Assembly: GCA_943327965.2 (NCBI GenBank)
Contig: CALPYQ020000086.1
Span: forward strand, 1-7,094
Origin: Singulisphaera sp. GP187
Lineage (GTDB): Bacteria > Pseudomonadota > Gammaproteobacteria > Burkholderiales > Burkholderiaceae_C
DNA length: 7,094 bases
Direction: 5' to 3'
Shown here in pieces: positions 1-6,818 of the stretch. Both the position numbers and the translations under genes were made by a program. The notes under the pieces were generated by a model. It did no database searches, was not told where the DNA came from, and was given only the letters and a program-made list of their open reading frames with translations. Within the stretch, counting starts at the first letter, position 1; the number at the start of each line of letters is the position of its first letter.

Positions 1-363
1 CAAAAAATCCCACCTTTGCCTCAAACTAAATATGACGCATTGCTCCGTTCATGCGATTTGAACTTTGTCCGTGGCGAGGACTCCCTGGTCAGGGCTATAT
101 GGGCCGGCAAAGCCCTGATTTGGCATATTTACCCCCAAGACGATGGCGCTCATGCCGCCAAGCTCAAAGCCTTCTTAGATTGGCTTGAAGCCCCAGAGAG
201 TCTGCGCCAATTCCACCTGAAATGGAACGGCTTGTCCAACCTCCCCCTGCCAGAAATCGACCTGTTGGCTTGGCAGGCTTGCGTCCAAAATGCCCGTCAA
301 CGATTGATGAATCAAGCAGATTTGGTGACTCAACTGCTTCAATTTGTGGCAGAAAAGGGCTAA
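1..363 (+). CDS. earP: EF-P arginine rhamnosyltransferase EarP, C-terminal part (5' end outside window)
   Basis: EarP transfers rhamnose from dTDP-rhamnose to a conserved arginine of elongation factor P in the cytoplasm, which relieves ribosome stalling at polyproline stretches. The frame is open from the first base and gives 120 residues before TAA at 361-363. A TTG at 16-18 is only an internal codon, because the frame continues upstream of it. The fragment carries the family's most recognisable C-terminal block, DLNFVRGEDSLVRAIWAGK (local residues 19-37), followed by WHIYPQ. In known EarP structures the RGEDS stretch lies in the dTDP-rhamnose binding site, and its glutamate has been reported as important for activity. 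The N-terminal aspartates are outside the window. The next gene is efp, 33 bp downstream on the same strand, which is the family's typical context and makes the identification firm. The two are probably cotranscribed. Confidence 0.93.
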   Translation, partial: QKIPPLPQTKYDALLRSCDLNFVRGEDSLVRAIWAGKALIWHIYPQDDGAHAAKLKAFLDWLEAPESLRQFHLKWNGLSNLPLPEIDLLAWQACVQNARQRLMNQADLVTQLLQFVAEKG

Positions 364-396
364 AATCGTGAGCTTTGGGAAAACATTGGACACCTT

Positions 397-951
397 ATGA
401 AAGTAGCTCAGGAAATTCGCGTCGGTAACGTCATCATGCAAGGCAAGGATCCCATGATCGTTTTGCGCACCGAATACAGCCGAGGCGGTCGCGGCGCTGC
501 AACTGTTCGCATGAAGCTCAAAGCTTTGCTTAGCAACATGGGCACCGAAGTTGTCTTTAAAGCCGACGACAAAATGGACCAAGTCATTCTGGACCAAAAA
601 GAGTGCACCTACTCTTACTTTGCCGACCCCATGTACGTCTTCATGGACGAAGAATTCAACCAGTACGAAGTTGAGTCTGGCAACATGGGCGACGCCATGA
701 ATTACCTCGAAGATGGCATGTCTGTCGAAGTGGTGTTCTACGATGGCAAGGCTATTTCAGTTGAATTGCCCACCAGCGTTGAGCGTGAAATTACTTGGAC
801 CGAGCCCGCTGTCAAAGGCGACACCTCCGGTAAAGTTTTGAAGCCAGCCAAAATTGCAACAGGCTTCGAAGTGCCTGTGCCTTTGTTTGTTAACCAAGGC
901 GACAAGATTGAAATCGACACACGCACTGGCGAATACCGCAAGCGCGTCTAA
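397..951 (+). CDS. efp: Elongation factor P (arginine-type)
   Basis: EF-P binds between the ribosomal P and E sites and stimulates peptide bond formation at consecutive prolines. The 184-residue length is normal for the family. The N-terminal KOW-like domain spans about residues 1-63, with two OB folds after it. The loop that reaches the peptidyl-transferase centre reads YSRGGRGAA (27-35), so the tip residue is Arg32 rather than lysine. That is the substrate form for EarP, not for EpmA/EpmB. The C-terminal signature [20 protein letters not shown] (about 154-173) is intact. The start is ATG at 397; only a weak GGA (388-390) lies upstream as a ribosome binding site. The gene follows earP by 33 bp and ends 30 bp before a strong intrinsic terminator, so earP-efp looks like the end of a transcription unit. 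Confidence 0.98.
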   Translation: MKVAQEIRVGNVIMQGKDPMIVLRTEYSRGGRGAATVRMKLKALLSNMGTEVVFKADDKMDQVILDQKECTYSYFADPMYVFMDEEFNQYEVESGNMGDAMNYLEDGMSVEVVFYDGKAISVELPTSVEREITWTEPAVKGDTSGKVLKPAKIATGFEVPVPLFVNQGDKIEIDTRTGEYRKRV

Positions 952-981
952 AAGCCAAGAGGATTTTTTCACTTCTAATCT

Positions 982-1007
982 AGGCCTCTTCGGAGGCCTT
1001 TTTTTTT
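982..1007 (+). terminator. Intrinsic terminator after efp
   Basis: A perfect 7-bp stem, AGGCCTC (982-988) with GAGGCCT (993-999), closes a TTCG loop (989-992). This is the extra-stable C(UUCG)G tetraloop. A run of nine T (999-1007) follows directly. It should end earP-efp transcription. It lies only 14 bp before the ATG of the next gene on the same strand, which raises the question of how that gene is transcribed. Confidence 0.93.
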
Positions 1008-1021
1008 GAGATTTTCAAGTC

Positions 1022-2062
1022 ATGGTTCACAATGAATGCATGAAATCAAATCCAGACCAGCACGAATCTAAAGAAGTGGCCGACGCTTATCGATTGGCAT
1101 TCAAGGACCCAGAATTTTTGAATCGACCCGAGACGCGGGGCATCCGCTTTCAACTGGAACTTCTCAAACCAGAACTTGTTCTGGCGGAGGCTGGTATTCA
1201 AAATACCATCGTGGTTTTTGGCAGTGCACGATTTGATGAGCACAACATCTATTACCAAGCCGCCAGAAGATTTGCACGTTTGGTTGCAAAGGGTTGCGAA
1301 GACCTTCCTAAATCAGATCGCTTGACAATCTGCACAGGGGGTGGGCCCGGCATTATGGAGGCGGCCAATCGCGGCGCAATGGATGTGGGCGCGCCTTCTG
1401 TAGCATTGAATATTTCATTGCCGCATGAACAAAAGCCAAACCCTTATGTCACCCCTGAGTTCTGCTTTAAGTTTCATTACTTTGCGCTGCGCAAAATGCA
1501 TTTTGCTATGCGAGCCCAAGCCCTCATTGCATTTCCAGGCGGCTTCGGCACCTTGGACGAATTGTTTGAAATTCTGACTTTAGTGCAAACACGCAAAGTC
1601 AAGACCACACCCGTCTTGCTGTATGGCTCAAGTTTTTGGAAACGTCTCATCGATTTTGAGTGGATGGTGACGTCAGGCACTGTTTCAAAAAATGACCTGG
1701 ACTGTTTTCAGTATGTCGATTCACCTGAAGAAGCGTGGGCAGAAATTAAAAAACTTTTGCCCTGCGCCTCACCTCGAGGCAATTCAAAAAGTTTCAAGCG
1801 ATTAGCAGCTTTAATGCAGCTTCCGGGGTCGAAGTCGCCATGCCAAAGGCGACGCACTTCCAACGCCAGCACCAATGACCCAGAATACAGCGGACACACC
1901 CGCTACCGCGCCTGCTGCACCAAAGATAAGGGGCATCACCACGCTGGAAGCGTTGACAGCCATGATTCGCAGCCCCAACGCTTCACCTTGTCTGTGTGCC
2001 GGCGTAATTTGGTGCAAAGTACTCATGATCATGGGTTGAACAACACCCAAAACCAAGCCTAA
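1022..2062 (+). CDS. LOG/TIGR00730-family nucleotide phosphoribohydrolase-like protein, with an aberrant C-terminal extension
   Basis: This is a Rossmann-like protein of the 'lysine decarboxylase-like' or LOG family. Characterised members cleave the N-glycosidic bond of nucleoside 5'-monophosphates (cytokinin-activating LOG, PpnN); the substrate here is unknown. Seen in the sequence: VVFGSAR (64-70), the glycine-rich CTGGGPGIMEAANRGA (104-119), the RK pair (157-158) and PGGFGTLDE (172-180). The family's catalytic Arg and Glu are expected in the last two. Similarity to the family fades after EEAWAEIK (236-243, to about base 1750). The remaining about 100 residues are rich in Cys, His, Arg, Ser and Thr, look unnatural, and overlap the convergent MFS gene antisense by 252 bp. 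A one-base shift in the A6 run (1748-1753) instead gives IKNFCPAPHLEAIQ and a TAG at 1803-1805, a protein of about 260 residues. I therefore think the true gene ended at 1805. ATG 1022 and ATG 1040 are both possible starts, and neither has a good ribosome binding site. The family call is secure; the end coordinate is not. Confidence 0.75.
   Translation: MVHNECMKSNPDQHESKEVADAYRLAFKDPEFLNRPETRGIRFQLELLKPELVLAEAGIQNTIVVFGSARFDEHNIYYQAARRFARLVAKGCEDLPKSDRLTICTGGGPGIMEAANRGAMDVGAPSVALNISLPHEQKPNPYVTPEFCFKFHYFALRKMHFAMRAQALIAFPGGFGTLDELFEILTLVQTRKVKTTPVLLYGSSFWKRLIDFEWMVTSGTVSKNDLDCFQYVDSPEEAWAEIKKLLPCASPRGNSKSFKRLAALMQLPGSKSPCQRRRTSNASTNDPEYSGHTRYRACCTKDKGHHHAGSVDSHDSQPQRFTLSVCRRNLVQSTHDHGLNNTQNQA
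1748..1805 (+). other. Suspected frameshift site and original C-terminus of the LOG-family gene
   Basis: The LOG-family frame crosses an A6 run (1748-1753). Read in the +1 frame, the next codons give AAC TTT TGC and so on, encoding NFCPAPHLEAIQKVSSD, with TAG at 1803-1805. This stop falls 5 bp before the end of the MFS gene on the other strand (stop codon complement at 1811-1813), the usual layout of convergent genes. From memory, family members tend to end shortly after an 'I-x-x-F-Y'-like segment, which IKNFC resembles. A base gained or lost in the homopolymer would explain the long antisense tail of the present frame. Sequencing error and true mutation cannot be separated here. Confidence 0.6.
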
Positions 2063-2983
2063 ACAAACTGAGCAAACACCCATGGCAAAGGGCAATTCAA
2101 AAAATGGATAAATGCCAAAAATAACTGCCGCCAAAATCATGGCGCCTGTGAGCAACCGGTACTCCTGAAGTCGGCGCGCAATCCAAGGCAAGATAACCCG
2201 AATGAGCGCAGAGGCCACCGCAAATGATCCCAAGATGGTTCCCACCACAGAGGCACTGAAACCTCGTTCATGACCCAGAACGGGCACCACGAAAGTATGC
2301 ACATCCCAGCACGATGAGAGCAGCCAATTGACCAACAGCAGACGGCGCATCAGGGGGTCTTTGAGCAAATCCCAAACACTCGAATTGGCTTGCTCAGGAT
2401 GCGCCGGTTCCATGGGCTGCTCTTTGACCATCCGGATGCAATACCAAGCGACCAAGGGCATGATGGCCAGCATGATGAATGCAGCCCTGAAACCACCGGC
2501 ATCCGCTGGAACTGCACCTGCGTAATCAATCAACAAGCCTGCAAAGAAGGGGCCGATGAAGTTCGAAACAGAGGGCCCAATGGCCAACCAACTGAATGTT
2601 TCTTTCAGTTGATTGACGTCTTTCGACATTCGGCCGACATGGCGCTGCAGCGCAATCACGGTAAATCCAGCGGCCGCGCCTGTGGTGAGTGCCGCAAAAC
2701 ACAAGACAGGGAAAACTGGAAAGAAAACGGCTGAGAGCGCGCCCACCATGGCAATGACGACGCTCATTTGAATGGGCTTGCGAAGACCGTGTCTATCGGT
2801 AAACCGTCCCGCAGGAATGGCCATGAAAACTTGCGTGAGGGAAAATAAGGCCAACAAAACCCCCACCGCCATGGCACTGTAACCTTGCTGGAGGGCCAGC
2901 AAGGGCGTGGCCAATCGCATGCCCGTCATGGCACCATGTAAAAAAACCTGGCCCGTGATAAGTTGCGCGAGTTCTCGCTTCAC
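1811..2983 (-). CDS. Major facilitator superfamily (MFS) transporter
   Basis: This is a 390-residue inner-membrane protein with about 12 hydrophobic segments, the normal size for a drug/metabolite-type MFS carrier driven by an ion gradient. The cytoplasmic loop after the second segment contains a good motif A, AGRFTDRHGLRKP (58-70). A longer hydrophilic loop at about 184-212 separates the two six-helix halves. The substrate cannot be read from the sequence. The start is GTG at 2983, and its GTGA overlaps the rmuC stop codon by 4 nt. A GAGG four bases upstream supports this start and points to coupled translation. The protein ends in a basic tail (RLRPRKLH), as many MFS proteins do, so its 3' end looks natural. 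The overlapping plus-strand frame is the suspect one. This is the last gene of the minus-strand cluster. Confidence 0.9.
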   Translation of the reverse strand: MKRELAQLITGQVFLHGAMTGMRLATPLLALQQGYSAMAVGVLLALFSLTQVFMAIPAGRFTDRHGLRKPIQMSVVIAMVGALSAVFFPVFPVLCFAALTTGAAAGFTVIALQRHVGRMSKDVNQLKETFSWLAIGPSVSNFIGPFFAGLLIDYAGAVPADAGGFRAAFIMLAIMPLVAWYCIRMVKEQPMEPAHPEQANSSVWDLLKDPLMRRLLLVNWLLSSCWDVHTFVVPVLGHERGFSASVVGTILGSFAVASALIRVILPWIARRLQEYRLLTGAMILAAVIFGIYPFFELPFAMGVCSVCLGLVLGVVQPMIMSTLHQITPAHRQGEALGLRIMAVNASSVVMPLIFGAAGAVAGVSAVFWVIGAGVGSASPLAWRLRPRKLH

Positions 2984-4353
2984 TGAACCTCGCCGTCACT
3001 TTCTTCGGCCTCGTTGGGCAACAAGCCAGGGACTTGCCCCTCAGGCAAAGCCTCCACTTGCCTCAAAGCGCGGTGCATGACATTGCTGCGTGTTTGGGCT
3101 TTGTCCAAGGTGTTGAGTACAGATTGGGTTTGCTCTTTAACTCGGGCCAAAACATCACCAAATTTGCCAAATTCTGTTTTGACCGCACCCAACACTTGCC
3201 AAACTTCGCTGGATCTTTTTTCCAAAGCCAGGGTTCTGAAACCCATTTGCAAAGAGTTCAACATGGCCATCAGCGTGGTGGGCCCGGCCAGCGTGACACG
3301 GTAATCGCGCTGCAGAGATTCAATCAGGCCTGGCCGGCGTAAAACCTCTGCATACAAACCTTCAGTTGGTAAAAACAGAATGGCGAAATCTGTGGTGTAT
3401 GGCGGCTCGACGTATTTCTCAGTGATTGATTTTGCTTCCAATCGAACACGCGCTTCCAAAGCTTTGCTACACAACTCTGCCTGAATAGCATCCGCTTTGG
3501 ATTGCGCTTCCAGCAATCGTTCGTAGTCTTCATTGGGAAACTTGGCATCAATGGGCAGCCACACGGGCTGACCATCGTCTGATCGGCCTGGCAGTTTGAT
3601 GGCAAAGTCGACTCTATTTTTGCTGCCGGGTCGTGTGGCATGTTGGGCTGCATACTGATCTGGCGCCATGACTTGTTCAAGCAAGGAAGCCAATTGCGCC
3701 TCCCCAAACATGCCCCTGGTTTTGACATTGGTGAGCAAGTGCTTAAGGTCGCCAACGCCCTGCGCCAATGTGTTCATCTCCCCCAAACCTTTGTGAACTT
3801 GTTCCAAGCGATCGGCCACTTGTTTAAAGCTCTCGCCCAAACGAGCCTGGAGGGTGGTCTGGAGTTTTTCGTCCACAGTTTGACGCATCTCGTCTAACTT
3901 GGCTGCATTGTTCTGTTGCAGTTGCGCCAATTGAGTTTCCAGAGTGCCACGCATTTCTGTCAGCCGGCGTGCATTGGCCTCGGACAGTTGCTGGACCTGC
4001 AGCGTCAGGGTGTCTGACAATGTTTTTTGCAACAGCGAAAGTTGCTGTGCAAAAGCATCCATTTGACTGTTTTGCGTGCGCGTTGCCTCTGCACTTTGCT
4101 GGACTAAACTTTGCTGAAACGTGCCCAGTGTTTGAATCAACTCTTGTCTTCCACCCCTGGCAGACTCATTGATGGCATTTCTCAATTCTCGTTCAAGACG
4201 TTCATTGGCTGCCTGCACACTGGCTGACAATTGCGTCATGGCATTGACTTCATCCGCTTGAGTTTTCAATTGTCTTGACATTAAAAACAGTGCTGCAAGG
4301 GCAACACCCAGCAGTGCAAAAACAATTGCAATCTGAAGCAGTGAAACTTCCAT
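2980..4353 (-). CDS. rmuC: DNA recombination protein RmuC
   Basis: RmuC is a predicted membrane-anchored nuclease-like protein. E. coli rmuC mutants show more recombination-dependent inversion of short inverted repeats, and the biochemical activity is poorly defined. In the 457 residues, one N-terminal membrane segment (about 5-26) precedes a long, Gln/Glu/Ala-rich coiled coil (about 31-200). The RmuC core (about 200-400) follows, with VKTRGMFGEAQLASLLEQ (210-227), RVDFAI (247-252) and PIDAKFP (267-273). Asp249, Asp269 and Lys271 fit the PD-(D/E)XK arrangement proposed for the family, and AGPTTLMAMLNSLQ (356-369) is a typical C-terminal block. The tail is acidic. The start is ATG at 4353, 5 bp after the dehydrogenase stop codon, with AAGG about 10 nt upstream lying inside the preceding gene. 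The stop TGA overlaps the MFS GTG start. Confidence 0.95.
   Translation of the reverse strand: MEVSLLQIAIVFALLGVALAALFLMSRQLKTQADEVNAMTQLSASVQAANERLERELRNAINESARGGRQELIQTLGTFQQSLVQQSAEATRTQNSQMDAFAQQLSLLQKTLSDTLTLQVQQLSEANARRLTEMRGTLETQLAQLQQNNAAKLDEMRQTVDEKLQTTLQARLGESFKQVADRLEQVHKGLGEMNTLAQGVGDLKHLLTNVKTRGMFGEAQLASLLEQVMAPDQYAAQHATRPGSKNRVDFAIKLPGRSDDGQPVWLPIDAKFPNEDYERLLEAQSKADAIQAELCSKALEARVRLEAKSITEKYVEPPYTTDFAILFLPTEGLYAEVLRRPGLIESLQRDYRVTLAGPTTLMAMLNSLQMGFRTLALEKRSSEVWQVLGAVKTEFGKFGDVLARVKEQTQSVLNTLDKAQTRSNVMHRALRQVEALPEGQVPGLLPNEAEESDGEVQ
2988..2991 (-). promoter_or_regulatory. Ribosome binding site of the MFS gene
   Basis: On the minus strand this reads GAGG, four bases before the GTG at 2983-2981. 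It lies inside the last codons of rmuC. It decides for the GTG start and suggests re-initiation by ribosomes finishing rmuC. Confidence 0.6.
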
Positions 4354-4358
4354 CTAAA

Positions 4359-5342
4359 TCAAGCCTTGGGCAATGGGTGATTCAGGGGCGTCAAAGTACG
4401 CCCCTGCGTAAGATAAGCAATGAGGTTGTCAGCAGCCAATTGCGCCATGGCCAATCGAGTTTGAATGGTTGAGCTGGCGATGTGAGGCGTCAGCACCACA
4501 TTGGGCACCTTCAGTAATTCTGGATTCAAGGCGGGCTCGCCTTCAAAAACATCCAAGCCAGCTGCCGCAATTTGACGTGCGGCCAAAGCCTTGGCCAAAG
4601 CGGCATCGTCCACAATACCGCCTCGCGCAATATTGACCAAGGTGGCTGTAGGCTTCATGAGTCCAAGCTCGGCAGCACCAATGGTGTGATGCGATTCAGC
4701 ACTGTAAGGAACCACCAACACCACATGGTCTGCTGTTTTCAAGAGCTCTTCTTTAGACACATAACTTGCTTTGCATTCAGCTTCTAATTGGGCTGAAAGT
4801 TGCGAGCGGTTGTGATAAATGACCTTCATGCCAAAGCCCAGAGCACCTCGACGGGCAATGCCCTGCCCTATGCGACCCATGCCAATAATGCCCATGGTGC
4901 TGCCATGAACTTCGGCACCGGCAAACATGTCATAACTCCATTTGGTCCATTTGCCAGCGCGCAAAAAGTGCTCGCTTTCACTCACTCTTCTGGCTGTGGC
5001 CATTAACAACGCAAAACCAAAGTCTGCTGTCGTTTCAGTCAAGACGTCTGGCGTATTGCTGGCCAACACACCGGCTGCCGTCATGGCGGGCACATCAAAA
5101 TTATTGAAGCCAACAGCCATGTTGGCGACCATTTTCAATTGAGGATTGGCTTGCAATATGGCGCTGTCAATGCGCTCGCTGCCAGTGGTCAGCGCACCGA
5201 CCTTGCCTTGCAAGCGTTGGCTTAATTCGGCAGCGCTCAAGACCTCATCTGTCTGATTGCTTTCCACCTCAAAGTGCTGAGACAAGTGCGCCAATGTTTC
5301 TGGAAAGATGGCGCGGGCTACCAAAATAGCGGGTTTCTTCAT
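4359..5342 (-). CDS. D-isomer-specific 2-hydroxyacid dehydrogenase (glyoxylate/hydroxypyruvate reductase type)
   Basis: This is an NAD(P)H-dependent cytoplasmic reductase of 2-keto acids. The subgroup resembles GhrB-like glyoxylate/hydroxypyruvate/2-ketogluconate reductases, but the exact substrate is an inference. Numbering is from the ATG at 5342 (327 residues). The substrate-loop motif is VGFNNFD (77-83). The Rossmann motif GMGRIGQG (154-161) is followed by YHNRS (176-180); the Arg after the second strand suggests a preference for NADPH. The catalytic triad of the family is present: Arg240 in NIARGG, Glu269 in FEGEP and His287 in TPHIAS. A TTG 12 bases upstream (5354) could also start the frame. 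I prefer the ATG because its ATGA overlaps the antiporter stop codon by 4 nt, the same style as the next junctions. No clear Shine-Dalgarno sequence is visible, which fits translational coupling. Confidence 0.92.
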   Translation of the reverse strand: MKKPAILVARAIFPETLAHLSQHFEVESNQTDEVLSAAELSQRLQGKVGALTTGSERIDSAILQANPQLKMVANMAVGFNNFDVPAMTAAGVLASNTPDVLTETTADFGFALLMATARRVSESEHFLRAGKWTKWSYDMFAGAEVHGSTMGIIGMGRIGQGIARRGALGFGMKVIYHNRSQLSAQLEAECKASYVSKEELLKTADHVVLVVPYSAESHHTIGAAELGLMKPTATLVNIARGGIVDDAALAKALAARQIAAAGLDVFEGEPALNPELLKVPNVVLTPHIASSTIQTRLAMAQLAADNLIAYLTQGRTLTPLNHPLPKA

Positions 5343-6763
5343 GGGCGGAACCAAATAAACGTCATGATGACAAACAAGGGAATCAAGATACAGAATGACC
5401 AGACCATGTAGCCAAAGAAGCTGGGCATTTTGATGCCACGGTCTTCGGCAATGGCTTTGACCATGAGGTTGGGTGCATTGCCAATGTAGCTATTGGCACC
5501 CATAAAGACAGCACCGGCGGATATGGCCGCCAAGGTGCTGGCCATGGTGGTCATCAATACCTGGGCATCGCCACCTGCTGTGTTGAAAAACACCAAGTAG
5601 GTGGGCGCATTGTCAAGGAAGGAACTTAACAAGCCCGTGATCCAAAAGTACATGACCACATCGGGCGTGCCGTCGGGTTGGGTGACTGCGGCAACCACGG
5701 GACCAAAGGGTCCATTTACCCCCGCCCTCAACATGGCGATCACTGGAATGATGGTCAGAAAAATTCCTGCGAACAACTTGGCAACCTCTTGAATAGGCCC
5801 CCAGCTAAATTGATTGTCTTCGTGAACCTGTGAAGGTGTGAGTTTGAGGGACAACAACGTGATGGCAATCAAACCGACATCGCGAAGCACGCTTTGCAGT
5901 GCCACTTCTGTTCCTGCAATGTCAAAGACCACAGAGGACTTCCAAAGACCGCTCATTAGAACCAAGCAAACTACGCCACCCAACAATGCAAAGTTAACTT
6001 TGCCATCGAAACCAATTTGTCGTGAATCGGGTGTGGGGTCCATGGGGAGCAGTTCTTCCCGTTTGTGATAGAACCAAGAATCGAGCACAAAGAAAATCAA
6101 CAACAAAGAGCCAACCAAGAAAAGCGTTTCAGGAAGGAGTGTTTTGACAGTCCAGAAAAAATCAACCCCTTTTAAAAATCCTAAAAACAGCGGTGGATCG
6201 CCCAATGGAGTTAAGGAACCACCCGCATTGGCCACAATGAAAATAAAGAAAACAACCACGTGTGCCACATGCTTGCGGTTGTCATTGGCGCGAATGAGTG
6301 GCCTGATCATGAGCATGGAAGCGCCAGTGGTTCCCATGAAACTGGCCAAGAAGGCACCAATGGCCAAAATGCTGGTATTCAGTCCTGGACTGCCATGCAA
6401 ATTGCCACGAATAAAAATACCCCCCGAGACGGTAAACAAAGCCGTTAACAAAATAATGAACGGGATATATTCCGCCAACAAAGCGTGAACCAAGTTTGAA
6501 CCCGCCAGGCCCACACCGTACATGGCTGCAAATGGCACCAAAAATGCCAGCGACCAAGCTACCGTGACTTTGCCAAAATGGTGATGCCAAAATTGAGGTA
6601 CCAAGAGTGGCATCAGGGCAATTGAAAGCAAGATGCCCGCAAATGGAATGCCCCACATGGCGCTGAGTTCGGCACCATTGATATCGGCCGCCAATGCTAC
6701 GCTGGGAAACAAGGACATCAATCCCAGAAAACTCAAGATGGAGAAGCGACAGTTTTGATTCAT
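5339..6763 (-). CDS. Sodium:proton antiporter (NhaD/CitMHS-like, ion transporter superfamily)
   Basis: This is an inner-membrane carrier of 474 residues, probably exchanging Na+ for H+. Related ion-transporter families include arsenite and citrate carriers, so the substrate is inferred from family naming. Two internally related halves are visible. The first has GTTGASMLMIRPLIR (144-158) and NAGGSLTPLGDPPLF (179-193). The second has SFLDNAPTYLVFF (381-393) and NSYIGNAPNLM (424-434), the re-entrant-loop-type motifs of this superfamily. There are about 11-12 hydrophobic segments. The N-terminus (1-26, ending VALA before ADING) looks like a cleavable signal peptide. The start is ATG at 6763, supported by CAGGT nine bases upstream. 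The frame stays open up to 6916, but that part would overlap the conserved end of pncB and has no transporter character. The gene is 55 bp downstream of pncB, and its stop overlaps the next start (ATGA). Confidence 0.88.
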   Translation of the reverse strand: MNQNCRFSILSFLGLMSLFPSVALAADINGAELSAMWGIPFAGILLSIALMPLLVPQFWHHHFGKVTVAWSLAFLVPFAAMYGVGLAGSNLVHALLAEYIPFIILLTALFTVSGGIFIRGNLHGSPGLNTSILAIGAFLASFMGTTGASMLMIRPLIRANDNRKHVAHVVVFFIFIVANAGGSLTPLGDPPLFLGFLKGVDFFWTVKTLLPETLFLVGSLLLIFFVLDSWFYHKREELLPMDPTPDSRQIGFDGKVNFALLGGVVCLVLMSGLWKSSVVFDIAGTEVALQSVLRDVGLIAITLLSLKLTPSQVHEDNQFSWGPIQEVAKLFAGIFLTIIPVIAMLRAGVNGPFGPVVAAVTQPDGTPDVVMYFWITGLLSSFLDNAPTYLVFFNTAGGDAQVLMTTMASTLAAISAGAVFMGANSYIGNAPNLMVKAIAEDRGIKMPSFFGYMVWSFCILIPLFVIMTFIWFRP

Positions 6764-6772
6764 GGAATTTTT

Positions 6773-6777
6773 ACCTG
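6773..6777 (-). promoter_or_regulatory. Ribosome binding site of the antiporter gene
   Basis: On the minus strand this reads CAGGT, ending nine bases before the ATG at 6763-6761. It decides for this start over upstream in-frame codons, which lie inside or too near pncB. It sits in a T-rich 55-bp spacer (6764-6818) in which I see no convincing promoter or terminator hairpin. Confidence 0.55.
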
Positions 6778-6818
6778 AAGAAAAAAAGGGCAGATTCATT
6801 GAACAAAAAAATTGTGAA

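Noticed and set aside
175..597. Open frame of 140 codons on the minus strand across the end of earP and the start of efp
   Set aside because: It lies antisense to two clearly conserved genes and crosses their junction, and its translation resembles no family I know.
1748..1754. Programmed -1 frameshifting at the A6 run of the LOG-family gene
   Set aside because: The -1 frame continues to a TGA at about 1876, also antisense to the MFS gene, and gives no family-like tail. Only the +1 frame gives a sensible end, and no stimulatory structure is evident.
1766..1780. Short hairpin GCCTC/GAGGC near the convergent gene ends, as a possible bidirectional terminator
   Set aside because: There are only 5 bp of stem and no adjacent T-tract on either strand, so it is too weak to call.
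1811..2062. Deliberate antisense or dual-coding overlap between the LOG tail and the MFS gene
   Set aside because: The MFS side shows normal helices and a normal C-terminus while the LOG side shows unnatural composition, so single-strand coding with a frameshift is simpler.
2390..2734. 114-codon plus-strand frame inside the MFS gene
   Set aside because: It is antisense to a well-formed membrane protein, and its composition is that of a reverse-frame shadow.
3324..3755. 143-codon minus-strand frame inside rmuC
   Set aside because: It is a shifted-frame shadow of the conserved RmuC core. The rmuC frame itself is intact through this stretch.
6144..6488. 114-codon plus-strand frame opposite the antiporter
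   Set aside because: It is antisense to conserved transporter motifs (GTTGA, NAGGS). Its Lys/Pro/Met-rich translation is a shadow.
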